A stretch of DNA of 64,000 nucleotides, from positions 62,001 to 126,000 of the forward strand of contig NZ_VLLL01000010.1 of NCBI RefSeq assembly GCF_007994225.1. Direction: 5' to 3'. This document shows, piece by piece, positions 7,342 to 15,145 of this stretch. The stretch's first letter is position 1; every line of letters begins with the position of its first letter. The stretch comes from Stackebrandtia albiflava. GTDB taxonomy: Bacteria; Actinomycetota; Actinomycetes; Mycobacteriales; Micromonosporaceae. A program made the translations under genes and the position numbers. The notes under the pieces were generated by a model that saw only the letters and a list, made by a program, of their open reading frames with translations, did no database searches and was not told the origin of the DNA.

Positions 7342-8252
7342 CGAATCGCAGGTTCGGCCTGGAGCGGATGAGGGCGGCCCTGGCCGACGTGGTGGCAGAG
7401 TTTGGATTGGATGGCGGCGACAGCGAACTGCTCTACCTCGGGAACAACGCCGTATTCTTGCTTCGCCGGGCAGAGGCGGTGGTGCGGATCACTCGGTCCA
7501 CCACACTCCACGAGCGGGTTCGCAAAGGCGTACGTCTTGCGCGCTGGCTGGAATCGGTGGAAGCGCCGACCGTTCGACTCGCTGACCTGTCACCGCAACC
7601 GGTCCAGACGGGCGACCTCCTGGCTACCATATGGAGGTATATCCCCGATTCGGGCGGCATTTCTGTCGAAGACCTCGGGCGAGTATTGCGTCAGTTCCAT
7701 GCGCTGGACCCCACCGCTGTCGATCTGCCGAGGTGGGACCCGGTGGGAACCGCCCGCAGGCGCATCTCGGACTCCGAGGCGTTGACCGACGAGCATCGCC
7801 GGTTCCTGCTGGAATGGTGTGACCGCCTTGAACCTGAAGTCGAGGCCCTTAACGAGTCCACACCACCGCGTCTAATTCACGGTGACGCTCATGTGGGCAA
7901 CATGCTCCGGGGGCCCGACGGTGAAGTCGTACTTTGCGATTTCGACTCCTCCTGCGTGGGGCCTTCTGGAGCAGACTTGGCCACGCCGGCGACCGCCGAG
8001 ATCTGGTTCCAGCGCTCAGGAATGCATGCCCGCCTCGCTGCCGCCTATGGACGGGACATCACCTCCGAACCGGACTGGCCGGTCTTGCGGCAGGCACGCG
8101 AACTCACCTACATCGCCGGTGGTGCACCCTTGCTGGATAGCAGTCCCGGTATCGCCGAGGAGTTCGCACACCGCATCAACTCGTGGATGAACCGAGACAC
8201 CAGCAGGCCGTGGACGCCCTGGGCGAGATTGAGCGTTAGCTCGCAGCCTTGA
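7338..8252 (+). CDS. Aminoglycoside phosphotransferase (APH)-fold kinase
   Basis: The 304-aa protein carries the small-lobe strand pattern VVRITRSTTLHERVRKG (residues 50-66), the Brenner/catalytic loop LIHGDAHVGNML at about 176-187, and the metal-binding motif LCDFDSS about 10 residues later. APH/choline-kinase-type enzymes phosphorylate small hydroxylated substrates, sometimes antibiotics. The substrate cannot be read here. The ATG at 7338 lies inside the XRE stop. Its place beside the lanthipeptide cluster leaves open a tailoring, self-protection or signalling role, none of which is shown by the sequence. Confidence 0.85.
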   Translation: MTNRRFGLERMRAALADVVAEFGLDGGDSELLYLGNNAVFLLRRAEAVVRITRSTTLHERVRKGVRLARWLESVEAPTVRLADLSPQPVQTGDLLATIWRYIPDSGGISVEDLGRVLRQFHALDPTAVDLPRWDPVGTARRRISDSEALTDEHRRFLLEWCDRLEPEVEALNESTPPRLIHGDAHVGNMLRGPDGEVVLCDFDSSCVGPSGADLATPATAEIWFQRSGMHARLAAAYGRDITSEPDWPVLRQARELTYIAGGAPLLDSSPGIAEEFAHRINSWMNRDTSRPWTPWARLSVSSQP

Positions 8253-8272
8253 TGAGCGCAGGGAGTCGTCGA

Positions 8273-8542
8273 ATGAGTCGCAATCGGCAGTGCGTGACCG
8301 ACGATCCCGACTTGAACGATGAGCTGATCGAACGGTGGGCCGACGACGACACCCCGCAGGGTTTCGAGCGGTACCTGTACTCACGTGGCATGTACCCACC
8401 TGGCTATGACTTTGCGATCGAGTACGACGTCGAGCTGTACTACCCGCCCGGAAGCGACGAAGGCGTCCTCGCATGGAATACCAGCCGATTCGGCGTCCAG
8501 GGGGACCAGGCCGACGAGACCAGGATGAACCCGCGCAACTGA
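8273..8542 (+). CDS. Small acidic hypothetical protein
   Basis: The 89-aa protein starts at ATG 8273, chosen because GGGAG lies 7 bases upstream; a start at 8252 is also open. It is rich in Asp, Glu and Tyr (IERWADDDTPQGFERYLYSRGMYPPGYDFAIEYDVELYYPPG) and lacks hydrophobic segments or cysteine pairs apart from one Cys. It follows the kinase gene by about 20 bases and is probably in its operon. It converges with the lan operon, 47 bp away. No family is recognised. Confidence 0.6.
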   Translation: MSRNRQCVTDDPDLNDELIERWADDDTPQGFERYLYSRGMYPPGYDFAIEYDVELYYPPGSDEGVLAWNTSRFGVQGDQADETRMNPRN

Positions 8543-8589
8543 GCGACTAGCGAGCTGCAACGGTGGCAGGTCTGTCATTGCCGGGCGCT

Positions 8590-9552
8590 TCAGTCATCTT
8601 GGAGAATCGCCATGGCGGCAGTGTGGCTGAGCAGTGCTTGGACGTGGGCTGGCAGGCCGAGTCGGTTCCAGTGGAAGATGACGTGGTGAGCCATTGTGGC
8701 GCGAAGACCTCGATGAAGCTCGCCTGTCGTGGCGGCTTCGGACAGGTCATTACCGGTGTTGTAGAAGGCTGTAGCCCAGCTGGTCAGGTGTGGGAGGCGG
8801 AGTGCGGCCGCGCCGGTACGGAGTAGCGACTTCACATCGTGGCTGAGCTTTTCGAGCTGCTGGCCGGTGATGGCGGGGTCAAGCGGCCTCAATTCGGCGA
8901 CGCGACGCCAGACATCGCCTCGTTCGTACCAGTCCAGGCCGGCACCTTCGTGAAGACTGTTGCACAGCAGGAGGCTGGTTTCCCTGATACCCAGCGCGGC
9001 TGCCGGGTGGGAAGGCTGGAGGATGTGTCGGCAGTCGGTGGTGAACAGCCGGTGGGCAATGGCCATACCGGTTCGTCCGCCGAACGCTGCGGTTTCAGGT
9101 TCGTAGCGTGTGGCGAACCAAGCGGTGGTATGACCGGTGTTGAGTAGGTTCACCAACGTTTCTTCCAGTCGGATCCTGACGGATTCGGTGTGGGCGGGTG
9201 TCGGGGCGATCCGGAAGCGCCAGTGTGGGTGCTTCCTTATGAACCACCAGGCGGTGATGGCTTCAGCGGCCTCCAGCTTCGTCATGATGGGGAGTAGCTC
9301 GGAGGTGGCGATCTTGTCGGCCTCAGACCAATCAGCCCATTCGATGTGGGCTTGATACCAGGAGCGGTCTGTGCGGTCGTCGAGCGCGGCAAGGCCGGCG
9401 GCGTGATAGGCCTCGGCGGCTGCCGCGAGGTGCTCTTCTGGAATGTTGAGTGAGTCGGCCAGCTGACGAGGATCGGCGCCAGCAGAGAGTCGTTGTATGG
9501 CAGAAGCGAGTGCTGACGAAGCTGACGATCGGTTCAGATGAGTAGAAGGCAT
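8590..9552 (-). CDS. Stand-alone thiopeptide-type/SpaB C-terminal domain protein
   Basis: About 320 aa from MPSTHLNRSS; a start at 9561 is equally possible. It matches the thiopeptide-type bacteriocin biosynthesis fold, the elimination domain of LanB enzymes. WYQAHIEWADWSEADKIATSELLPIM is followed by ITAWWFIRKHPHWRFRI, FATRYEPETAAFGGRTGMAIAHRLF, a helical middle, and a C-terminal segment HVIFHWNRLGLPAHVQALLSHTAAMA. Family members catalyse glutamate elimination to give dehydroamino acids, or in some systems adduct formation. The start lies inside the end of lanC (18-27 bp overlap), indicating coupling. It is the last gene of the lan operon. Confidence 0.85.
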   Translation of the reverse strand: MPSTHLNRSSASSALASAIQRLSAGADPRQLADSLNIPEEHLAAAAEAYHAAGLAALDDRTDRSWYQAHIEWADWSEADKIATSELLPIMTKLEAAEAITAWWFIRKHPHWRFRIAPTPAHTESVRIRLEETLVNLLNTGHTTAWFATRYEPETAAFGGRTGMAIAHRLFTTDCRHILQPSHPAAALGIRETSLLLCNSLHEGAGLDWYERGDVWRRVAELRPLDPAITGQQLEKLSHDVKSLLRTGAAALRLPHLTSWATAFYNTGNDLSEAATTGELHRGLRATMAHHVIFHWNRLGLPAHVQALLSHTAAMAILQDD

Positions 9553-10733
9553 GCTTCCCATCCCAGCGTCGGTGTGGTGGTGTCGTGGTGAAGACGAGCC
9601 AACGCAGCACCTGCGGCTCCGGTCAGCAAGCTGTGCTCCCTCGTCGTTTGCGCTTTCGCGAACTGCTGGGCGAGGTCGGCTGTCAGTTGTTGCAATCGAG
9701 GTGAGGCGGAGTCCTTGGCGGCATGGACTGCGGTGAGATAGGCGCCGGCCCATCCGTGGCATATACCGACGTCTCGAAGTTGGTGGGTGTAGCGCTCATG
9801 ACTGAGACTGGCGATCAACACGCTTTCTGACCACCGCTTCAATGCGATGTCCGAGCGGGCGATTCCCGCGAGTTGAAGAGCACGAGCGATGCCGGGGCTG
9901 CCGTAGCACCACGAGGGGCGCGGCGGATGCGAATGCGGGATCGTGTTCTTGTCGCTGGTCCAGTGCGGCCACCAAGTGCCGTCGGCATCGTGGCACGCGG
10001 TTTTGCGTAGGTGCGCGGTGATGCGGTCGATGGCGGTGTCGTGCCCATCGACTCGGACACCGATTTGGTACGCCAGGGACAACAGTGCCAGCGGACCTGT
10101 GATGCCGTGGGCGATGCCGTTGTTGGCGTGTCCACCCGGTGTCGGCAGGGTGGGATCGGGGTCATGGTCAACCCACCAGCCGGGCATCCACCGCCCGTCG
10201 AGACGTATCGGCTGGGTCAAGGCGACCAGGAAACTGAGGATCCGTTCCAAGGCGGTGTCAAAGGGACGGCACGACAGGAGGAGTCTTCCGAGCCCGGTGA
10301 GCCCTGTGATCAGATCGTACTCACCGAAGCAGGTGGGGCGTTGTTGCGCGATTCGGGTGAGCCCGTCGTCAACTCGGCGGTGCGCAGACTTGGTGACGTG
10401 GGGCAATAGCTCGTTGAGGTGACGCCGGTAGCGTCCGGGGAAGGCCCTGTCGGCCATGTGCAGGAGGAAGGTGACCGCAGGGGCACCGGCGTACAAGCCG
10501 GCTGCGGTGCCAGTGCTGATGGGTCTGGCTGTTGTCGCCTGGATCCAACGGTGTGCTGTGGCCCAGTACGCGGGGTTCCGCGATGCGTACTGCACCCAGG
10601 CCAGTGCGATTCCTGCGGCACCCTGCCCCAATGACTGTGCCGTGGGGGCCGTCGATTCGCCAGTCGGCACGGGCGGTACATCGCCAGGCATCGCGGTATG
10701 CATGGTCTGCTGGACCAGAGGCGGATGACTCAT
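9534..10733 (-). CDS. lanC: Lanthionine synthetase C (LanC) cyclase
   Basis: The 399-aa protein has the alternating helices and Gly-rich turns of the LanC alpha/alpha barrel (QGAAGIALAWVQY, LITGLTGLGRLLL, GIAHGITGPLALLSLA, SPGIARALQLAG, CHGWAGAYL, LLTGAAGAALARLH). The zinc ligands are visible: Cys276 in WCYGSPG and Cys325-His326 in GICHGWAG. LanC adds Cys thiols to dehydroalanine or dehydrobutyrine in the leader-bound precursor to form (methyl)lanthionines. Its ATG overlaps the LanB stop (ATGA). All catalytic features are present, so it should be active. Confidence 0.95.
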   Translation of the reverse strand: MSHPPLVQQTMHTAMPGDVPPVPTGESTAPTAQSLGQGAAGIALAWVQYASRNPAYWATAHRWIQATTARPISTGTAAGLYAGAPAVTFLLHMADRAFPGRYRRHLNELLPHVTKSAHRRVDDGLTRIAQQRPTCFGEYDLITGLTGLGRLLLSCRPFDTALERILSFLVALTQPIRLDGRWMPGWWVDHDPDPTLPTPGGHANNGIAHGITGPLALLSLAYQIGVRVDGHDTAIDRITAHLRKTACHDADGTWWPHWTSDKNTIPHSHPPRPSWCYGSPGIARALQLAGIARSDIALKRWSESVLIASLSHERYTHQLRDVGICHGWAGAYLTAVHAAKDSASPRLQQLTADLAQQFAKAQTTREHSLLTGAAGAALARLHHDTTTPTLGWEACLLLI

Positions 10734-13543
10734 GGGCGTGCCTTATGGAGATTTCGTGCGGCCACAGCGCGGGCGACCCGCTGGATGGCTCGTTCGCGGT
10801 TCGCATCGACGCCGATGCCACGGATGACGTGATCATGCAGCAGCGACCTCAGCACCGTGTCGGTTGGCCGACCGACTTCACGGCGGTACTCGGTCAGTGC
10901 GTTCCTTCGGGCGTTCCAGGTCTCGCGAAGCCGGGGAAACGCCGATGTGTCATCGGCGATGTGGAACGCCTCGGCTTGTACGACCCGGTCGACGATCACG
11001 GATTGGTGCGGAAGTACGTTGAGCAGCCATTGCCAGCCTTCGGGAGCCGACGGGGCCAACGACTCGGCAATGTCTATGAGCGAGACAGCAGTGATGGCGT
11101 CGATCGGTGCTTCGGAGGCCAGAGCCCGTATCGCTGCCGCGCTGTCAGCTGTGAGCACGGGTTCGAAGATCGGTTTCGGGCCGTATCGTCCGACGGCTGG
11201 TCGGTAGCCGATCAGACGAAGTTCAGCGGCCAGGTCGACTTCGTGCAACCTTGTCGCCCAGTTCGACACAGTGGCGGTGACCTGATGTGCTTGGGCGTTC
11301 CTCGCGCGGATGTAGAACCGGAGAAAATGATCGCTATCGGGGCGGGCGTTGTCATGGCACCGCGTAAACCACCAAGCGACCGCATGGCCAGCCACCATTT
11401 GTAGAAGGGCAGGGACCTGACTCGTCAGTATCTCGTCGTACCCGCGGTGATGGCCGACGATTTCGGCGCAGACGACGCCGCTGTCGCCGCCGGGTGGGGC
11501 CGCCGAGGGTGTGGCGACCGGAACCGTCGCCAGCGTCGGCGGTGAGGTGGACGTACGAAGTGTCGCCACGAATGTGCAAGCCCGGCCGGACCACCCTGAT
11601 GTCGGTACGGCTTCGGTGAGTTCCAGTTTGCCGTCGCTGGCCAGCCGGGACCGAAGGAGCGACAGATCCGCCTTGGCGTCCAGATCCAGTGGAAGTGCCG
11701 TACCTTGGCTGATCATCTCCACGGTTCGGGGAAGTCGCCAGTGCTGCCGCCATCGGGTGAACGCGGTGGCCCAAGCGGTGATGTCGGTGGGAAAGTCCTT
11801 GGCGAACATCAGCCACCGTGCCGCTGAAAGGATGGTCCGACCGGTGCGGACTCGGGGCAGGTACGGCAAAGTACGGGCCACACCGTAGTCGAATGGTCCC
11901 CACCAAGCCCAGCCGGCGGACGTCACCTCCGCCAAGAACCTCGCCATGGGAGGTGTGTGGACTGCGGCGTCCAACGCGTGAAGGGCATAGGCGAGGACCT
12001 GTCGGCCGGTGGAAGCCTGCACAAGGTGCAACTGCGTGGAATCCGCGACCACCGCCAGATCGTCCAACCGGATTGTCTCCACGTCGGAGGGAGGGTGTTC
12101 ACCAAGCGGTATGACATGTGGAAGGACGACTGGTACTGCTGTGACGTTGCCGTTTCGAGCGCGCCTGGGCGGGAACGACAGCTGTGCGACGATCACATCA
12201 TCGCGCAGGTATGAGTCGCGGAATTCCCCAGATAGACCCGGTAGGAGTTCGAGGAAGCGACCTGTCAGTGAACTCTGCGGCCGAGGCAGACCGGTGAGAT
12301 GTAGCCGGAAGCGCCCGGCATCCACTTCCTCAGCCGAATCCGCTGCCACGCTGAACAACGCCTCCACCCGAGGCGGGAACACCATGTCGCAGTGGGTGCC
12401 GGTGGCGATTCGGTCGACGTCGGCGTCGGTCAGCACAATCTCTTCGCGCCGATCGAGCATGGCGGATTGCAGTAGATCGAGTACCGCGGCATCTCGGTCG
12501 GTTACCACTCGTTGCGCCTTGCGGCGGGGGGCGTCCAGGAAACCGACGGGATATCCGAGCCCGCCGTTACCTACAAGGCCCTGAACACCGACCATCACTC
12601 CGGCACCGTAACGTTCGTGGAACCGCTGCAAGTAGTCTCGCCAGGCCACGGTGCCATAGGGCGAAGCCGTCAATCGAATCAGGCGGCCGGCAGCTGTTTC
12701 CAACTCACGGACGACCGACGCAGAAAGGGCGATGTCGGCATCCAACGCGACGTGAACCGACTTGCCTGTAACCGCAGAGCATCCTTCCCGAGGTGACGGG
12801 GGCGCCGTCATCGCGCGCTTCGCGGTGCTGATCAGGGCGCCACACTGGACGAGCCGGCCGATCAACTCGGTGATGCGATGGCCCTCCGCCTGCGGGAAGC
12901 GTTCCTGTATTCCGTCCTTCAACTCGCTGACGGCCACCGGGCGTGCCGACAAGTCGAGAGCGCCTTGTACCGGACCGGTGATTCGGATCTGATTCTGGCT
13001 GGTGACCCCACGGTCGATGTCTCGCTCGTTGGCCGACATAGGCACCCAGAGATGACCGTTACGACGTGTCGCGAGGTTGTTCGCGCACACCATCTGAAGT
13101 GCCAATGCTGCAGGGTCCCGGTCAAGCTGATCGGCGCTGTGGTGGATCACATCCCAATCGCCGCCGGCACGGACAAGATGGTCGTCACCGAACCGCACCT
13201 TCGTCGCGCTCGCCACCTTGACGGAGGCGACCCCGGCGAACAACCCGAACGGTGTGGTGCGGCGCTGCCAACGCAGGACGTAGGCGTACACCGACCGAAG
13301 GAGTTTGCACGACGGCGCTACCCGTCCAGCGAGCACATCCTCTATTCGGCTGACGAGGGACGCAGAGGCGGAGCGAAACGCCGCCGGTAGACCCGGTGTC
13401 CGCCACAACCGCACCAGCCAGTCGCCTCCCTTGGTCGCCGCTTCTGCCTCGTCGTCGAGAGCGAACTCGGGCATGGGGAGCCCGGCATCGAGCGTTGTGG
13501 CGCGTGCGTAGATCGGCCCGGCGTACTCGTAGATCGAAGACAT
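10730..13543 (-). CDS. lanB: Full-length lantibiotic dehydratase (LanB)
   Basis: The 937-aa protein starts MSSIYEYAGPIYARAT, with GAAG upstream. The N-terminal glutamylation domain covers roughly residues 10-640: RSVYAYVLRWQRRTTPFGLFAGVASVKV near 95-120 is a hallmark, with the substrate-binding region after it. A C-terminal SpaB_C/elimination-type domain covers about 675-930 (VAWWFTRCHDNARPDSDHFLRFYIRARN). Class I LanB uses glutamyl-tRNA to glutamylate Ser/Thr and then eliminates glutamate to leave Dha/Dhb. It is coupled to lanC and separated from the precursor gene by a strong hairpin. A second elimination-type protein is encoded downstream. Confidence 0.94.
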   Translation of the reverse strand: MSSIYEYAGPIYARATTLDAGLPMPEFALDDEAEAATKGGDWLVRLWRTPGLPAAFRSASASLVSRIEDVLAGRVAPSCKLLRSVYAYVLRWQRRTTPFGLFAGVASVKVASATKVRFGDDHLVRAGGDWDVIHHSADQLDRDPAALALQMVCANNLATRRNGHLWVPMSANERDIDRGVTSQNQIRITGPVQGALDLSARPVAVSELKDGIQERFPQAEGHRITELIGRLVQCGALISTAKRAMTAPPSPREGCSAVTGKSVHVALDADIALSASVVRELETAAGRLIRLTASPYGTVAWRDYLQRFHERYGAGVMVGVQGLVGNGGLGYPVGFLDAPRRKAQRVVTDRDAAVLDLLQSAMLDRREEIVLTDADVDRIATGTHCDMVFPPRVEALFSVAADSAEEVDAGRFRLHLTGLPRPQSSLTGRFLELLPGLSGEFRDSYLRDDVIVAQLSFPPRRARNGNVTAVPVVLPHVIPLGEHPPSDVETIRLDDLAVVADSTQLHLVQASTGRQVLAYALHALDAAVHTPPMARFLAEVTSAGWAWWGPFDYGVARTLPYLPRVRTGRTILSAARWLMFAKDFPTDITAWATAFTRWRQHWRLPRTVEMISQGTALPLDLDAKADLSLLRSRLASDGKLELTEAVPTSGWSGRACTFVATLRTSTSPPTLATVPVATPSAAPPGGDSGVVCAEIVGHHRGYDEILTSQVPALLQMVAGHAVAWWFTRCHDNARPDSDHFLRFYIRARNAQAHQVTATVSNWATRLHEVDLAAELRLIGYRPAVGRYGPKPIFEPVLTADSAAAIRALASEAPIDAITAVSLIDIAESLAPSAPEGWQWLLNVLPHQSVIVDRVVQAEAFHIADDTSAFPRLRETWNARRNALTEYRREVGRPTDTVLRSLLHDHVIRGIGVDANRERAIQRVARAVAARNLHKARP

Positions 13544-13574
13544 TGGACTCGCTTCTTCACTTCGGTCGGCCTCG

Positions 13575-13608
13575 GGGTTCCCCGCCACCCCACCGCGGCG
13601 GGGAACCC
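13575..13608 (-). terminator. Hairpin between precursor gene and lanB (attenuator)
   Basis: A 12-bp perfect stem, GGGTTCCCCGCC with GGCGGGGAACCC, has a 10-nt loop in the gap between the precursor stop (13619) and the lanB start (13543). Such hairpins in RiPP operons usually end or attenuate transcription so that the precursor is made in excess over its enzymes. There is no U tract, so it may act as partial terminator or as an mRNA 3'-end stabiliser. Confidence 0.7.
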
Positions 13609-13618
13609 GGTTCGGGGG

Positions 13619-13801
13619 TCAGAAGGGGTTGTTGGTGGCGCTGTTGCAGGCGCTGGTGGCACAGGTCGAACCACACCCGTCAGAGGTGTCACACCGCAGT
13701 TGCGCGATCGGTTCGAGGCTCTCCACCACCGTCAGATTGAGCGTGAAATCGTCGTCGAAACTGATCGACGGTTGAAGATCGGCCAACATGGTGTCGGACA
13801 T
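13619..13801 (-). CDS. lanA: FxLD-type class I lanthipeptide precursor
   Basis: A 60-aa peptide with AAGGAG 8 bases upstream of its ATG. The acidic leader (residues 1-30) contains FTLNL at 19-23, the place of the FxLD leader motif, followed by TVVES. The Ser/Thr/Cys-rich tail has Cys37, Cys43, Cys47 and Cys52 with Thr39, Ser40, Ser45, Thr46, Thr49, Ser50, Ser54 and Thr56 as dehydration candidates. An Asp41-Gly42 pair sits in SDGCGSTC, a plausible isoaspartate site for the neighbouring PIMT-like enzyme. No GG or GA cleavage site is obvious, and no dedicated protease or exporter gene is seen in the locus. Confidence 0.92.
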   Translation of the reverse strand: MSDTMLADLQPSISFDDDFTLNLTVVESLEPIAQLRCDTSDGCGSTCATSACNSATNNPF

Positions 13802-13835
13802 GTGAGTTCTCCTTCAAGTGGGAGGATGGATATCG

Positions 13836-15050
13836 CTACGTCCAAGACAGGACGACGTTCCGGTGGTGCTTGTGGATCACGTGCCCCTCCGGAAGCTCTG
13901 AGGCGGAGTCAGGCCGTGGCCACACGGTGATGGCCGGGTCGACTTTTCCGGGGCGAAGAGCGTTCCACGCTTCGATCTGGTCGACCATCTGCGCGGCGGC
14001 GACTCGGGCATTGGATCCGAACGCGCTCGCTCCGAATGCGAACAACCCGTCAGCTCGGCGCCGGGAAACCAGGTAGGCGAATGAGTCACCGGCGACATGG
14101 GCCAGTCGGAACCGGTGTTCGTCGTGACCGACGAGCTGCTCGCCCGCCCCCGGAGCAACTGTGAGAAGACAGAAATGTGGCAGTCGGGCCGCCAGGTACA
14201 ACTCCAGCGAGTCAAAGGACTCACCGGCCCTCGTGGTCACATCGGTCCACTCCACGGCCCGTTCGGTCGCCAGTACACCGTCGAGCGCCGTCATGTCGGC
14301 TGGTGTGTTGTCATCATCGAACCGCAAGCCGATGTCTTTGCCCTGAAGAAGGAAGAGCCGTTCCTCGTGGGCATCTCTGCCCTGCATCTGCACGAATCCG
14401 CACACCTCGGCCGACGTGGCGGCAAGGTGGCCGTTGTCGGGTATCAAAGCCAGGGAGCGGGTGATACCGCGAAGCCTCAGCGGCACCACGAGCCGGCCGT
14501 TGGCCGCCAGGCGCTCGGTCCAGAGCGGCGGAATATCCCAGGCTCCTACGGTGACGATGATGCGATCCCAAGATCCGTCGTCAGGCAGCCAGGACGTCGC
14601 ATCGGCACAGACCACGTCGACGTTGTGGTCAAAGCCGGCGGACTTCAACATGGCCGCTGCACGTGCGGTGACCTCGTCATCGATGTCGATGCTCGTGACA
14701 TGTCCGCTTTCGCCGACCAGCTCGGAGGCGAGCGCGGCGTTGAATCCGCCCGAGCCGATCTCCAGGACACGCATGCCCGGCTCGATCGAAGCCTGTTCGA
14801 GCATGAACGCCTGGATCTCAGGTGCCGAGACGGAGCTGATCGCCACACCGTTGGCGTCCCGCTTGGTGATGACGGGATCCCGTGGCGAGTACACCTCGGC
14901 CAATGGGTTGTTGGGTGCGAATACGTGCCGTGGAACTGCCCGAAAGGCGTCGGCCACCCGCTCACTTCTCACCGCGTTCAGTTCTCGAAGTTTCGCGATC
15001 ATCGCCTCGAGGTGTGTGCCGACTGTGGAGGAACCCTGCTGTTCTGCCAT
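13836..15050 (-). CDS. PIMT-like O-methyltransferase of the FxLD system
   Basis: The 404-aa protein starts MAEQQGSSTV. The N-terminal half is a protein-L-isoaspartate methyltransferase-type domain: VPRHVFAP at 39-46, SAPEIQAFMLEQ at 75-86, SAM motif I VLEIGSGGFNAAL at 95-107, and DIIVTVGAWDIPP-like strand 4. An extra C-terminal domain of about 170 residues is characteristic of FxLD-system methyltransferases. Related LanS enzymes methylate a core aspartate, which rearranges to isoaspartate. It is the first gene of the lan operon (35 bp before the precursor gene). Its start codon lies only four bases from the conserved block shared by the two XRE genes. Confidence 0.92.
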   Translation of the reverse strand: MAEQQGSSTVGTHLEAMIAKLRELNAVRSERVADAFRAVPRHVFAPNNPLAEVYSPRDPVITKRDANGVAISSVSAPEIQAFMLEQASIEPGMRVLEIGSGGFNAALASELVGESGHVTSIDIDDEVTARAAAMLKSAGFDHNVDVVCADATSWLPDDGSWDRIIVTVGAWDIPPLWTERLAANGRLVVPLRLRGITRSLALIPDNGHLAATSAEVCGFVQMQGRDAHEERLFLLQGKDIGLRFDDDNTPADMTALDGVLATERAVEWTDVTTRAGESFDSLELYLAARLPHFCLLTVAPGAGEQLVGHDEHRFRLAHVAGDSFAYLVSRRRADGLFAFGASAFGSNARVAAAQMVDQIEAWNALRPGKVDPAITVWPRPDSASELPEGHVIHKHHRNVVLSWT

Positions 15051-15053
15051 GGA

Positions 15054-15104
15054 TGTAGCCTGGACCACACACTCAGCAGGCGACAAGCACCTGAACCGGA
15101 CAGC
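15054..15104 (+). promoter_or_regulatory. Conserved block upstream of XRE copy 2 and the lan operon
   Basis: Aligned with 5841-5890, the two blocks share TGTA(A/G)CCTGGACCACACACT, then CGACAAG, then ACCGGACAGC, with only a few differences over about 50 bases. The copy here sits between two divergent starts (15050 minus, 15146 plus), so a factor binding it could control both the lanthipeptide operon and the regulator gene. Function as an operator or promoter is inferred from conservation and position. Confidence 0.65.
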
Positions 15105-15145
15105 GTGTTGCCACCGGAATCTGTCCGCTTCACCCAGGGGGACGC

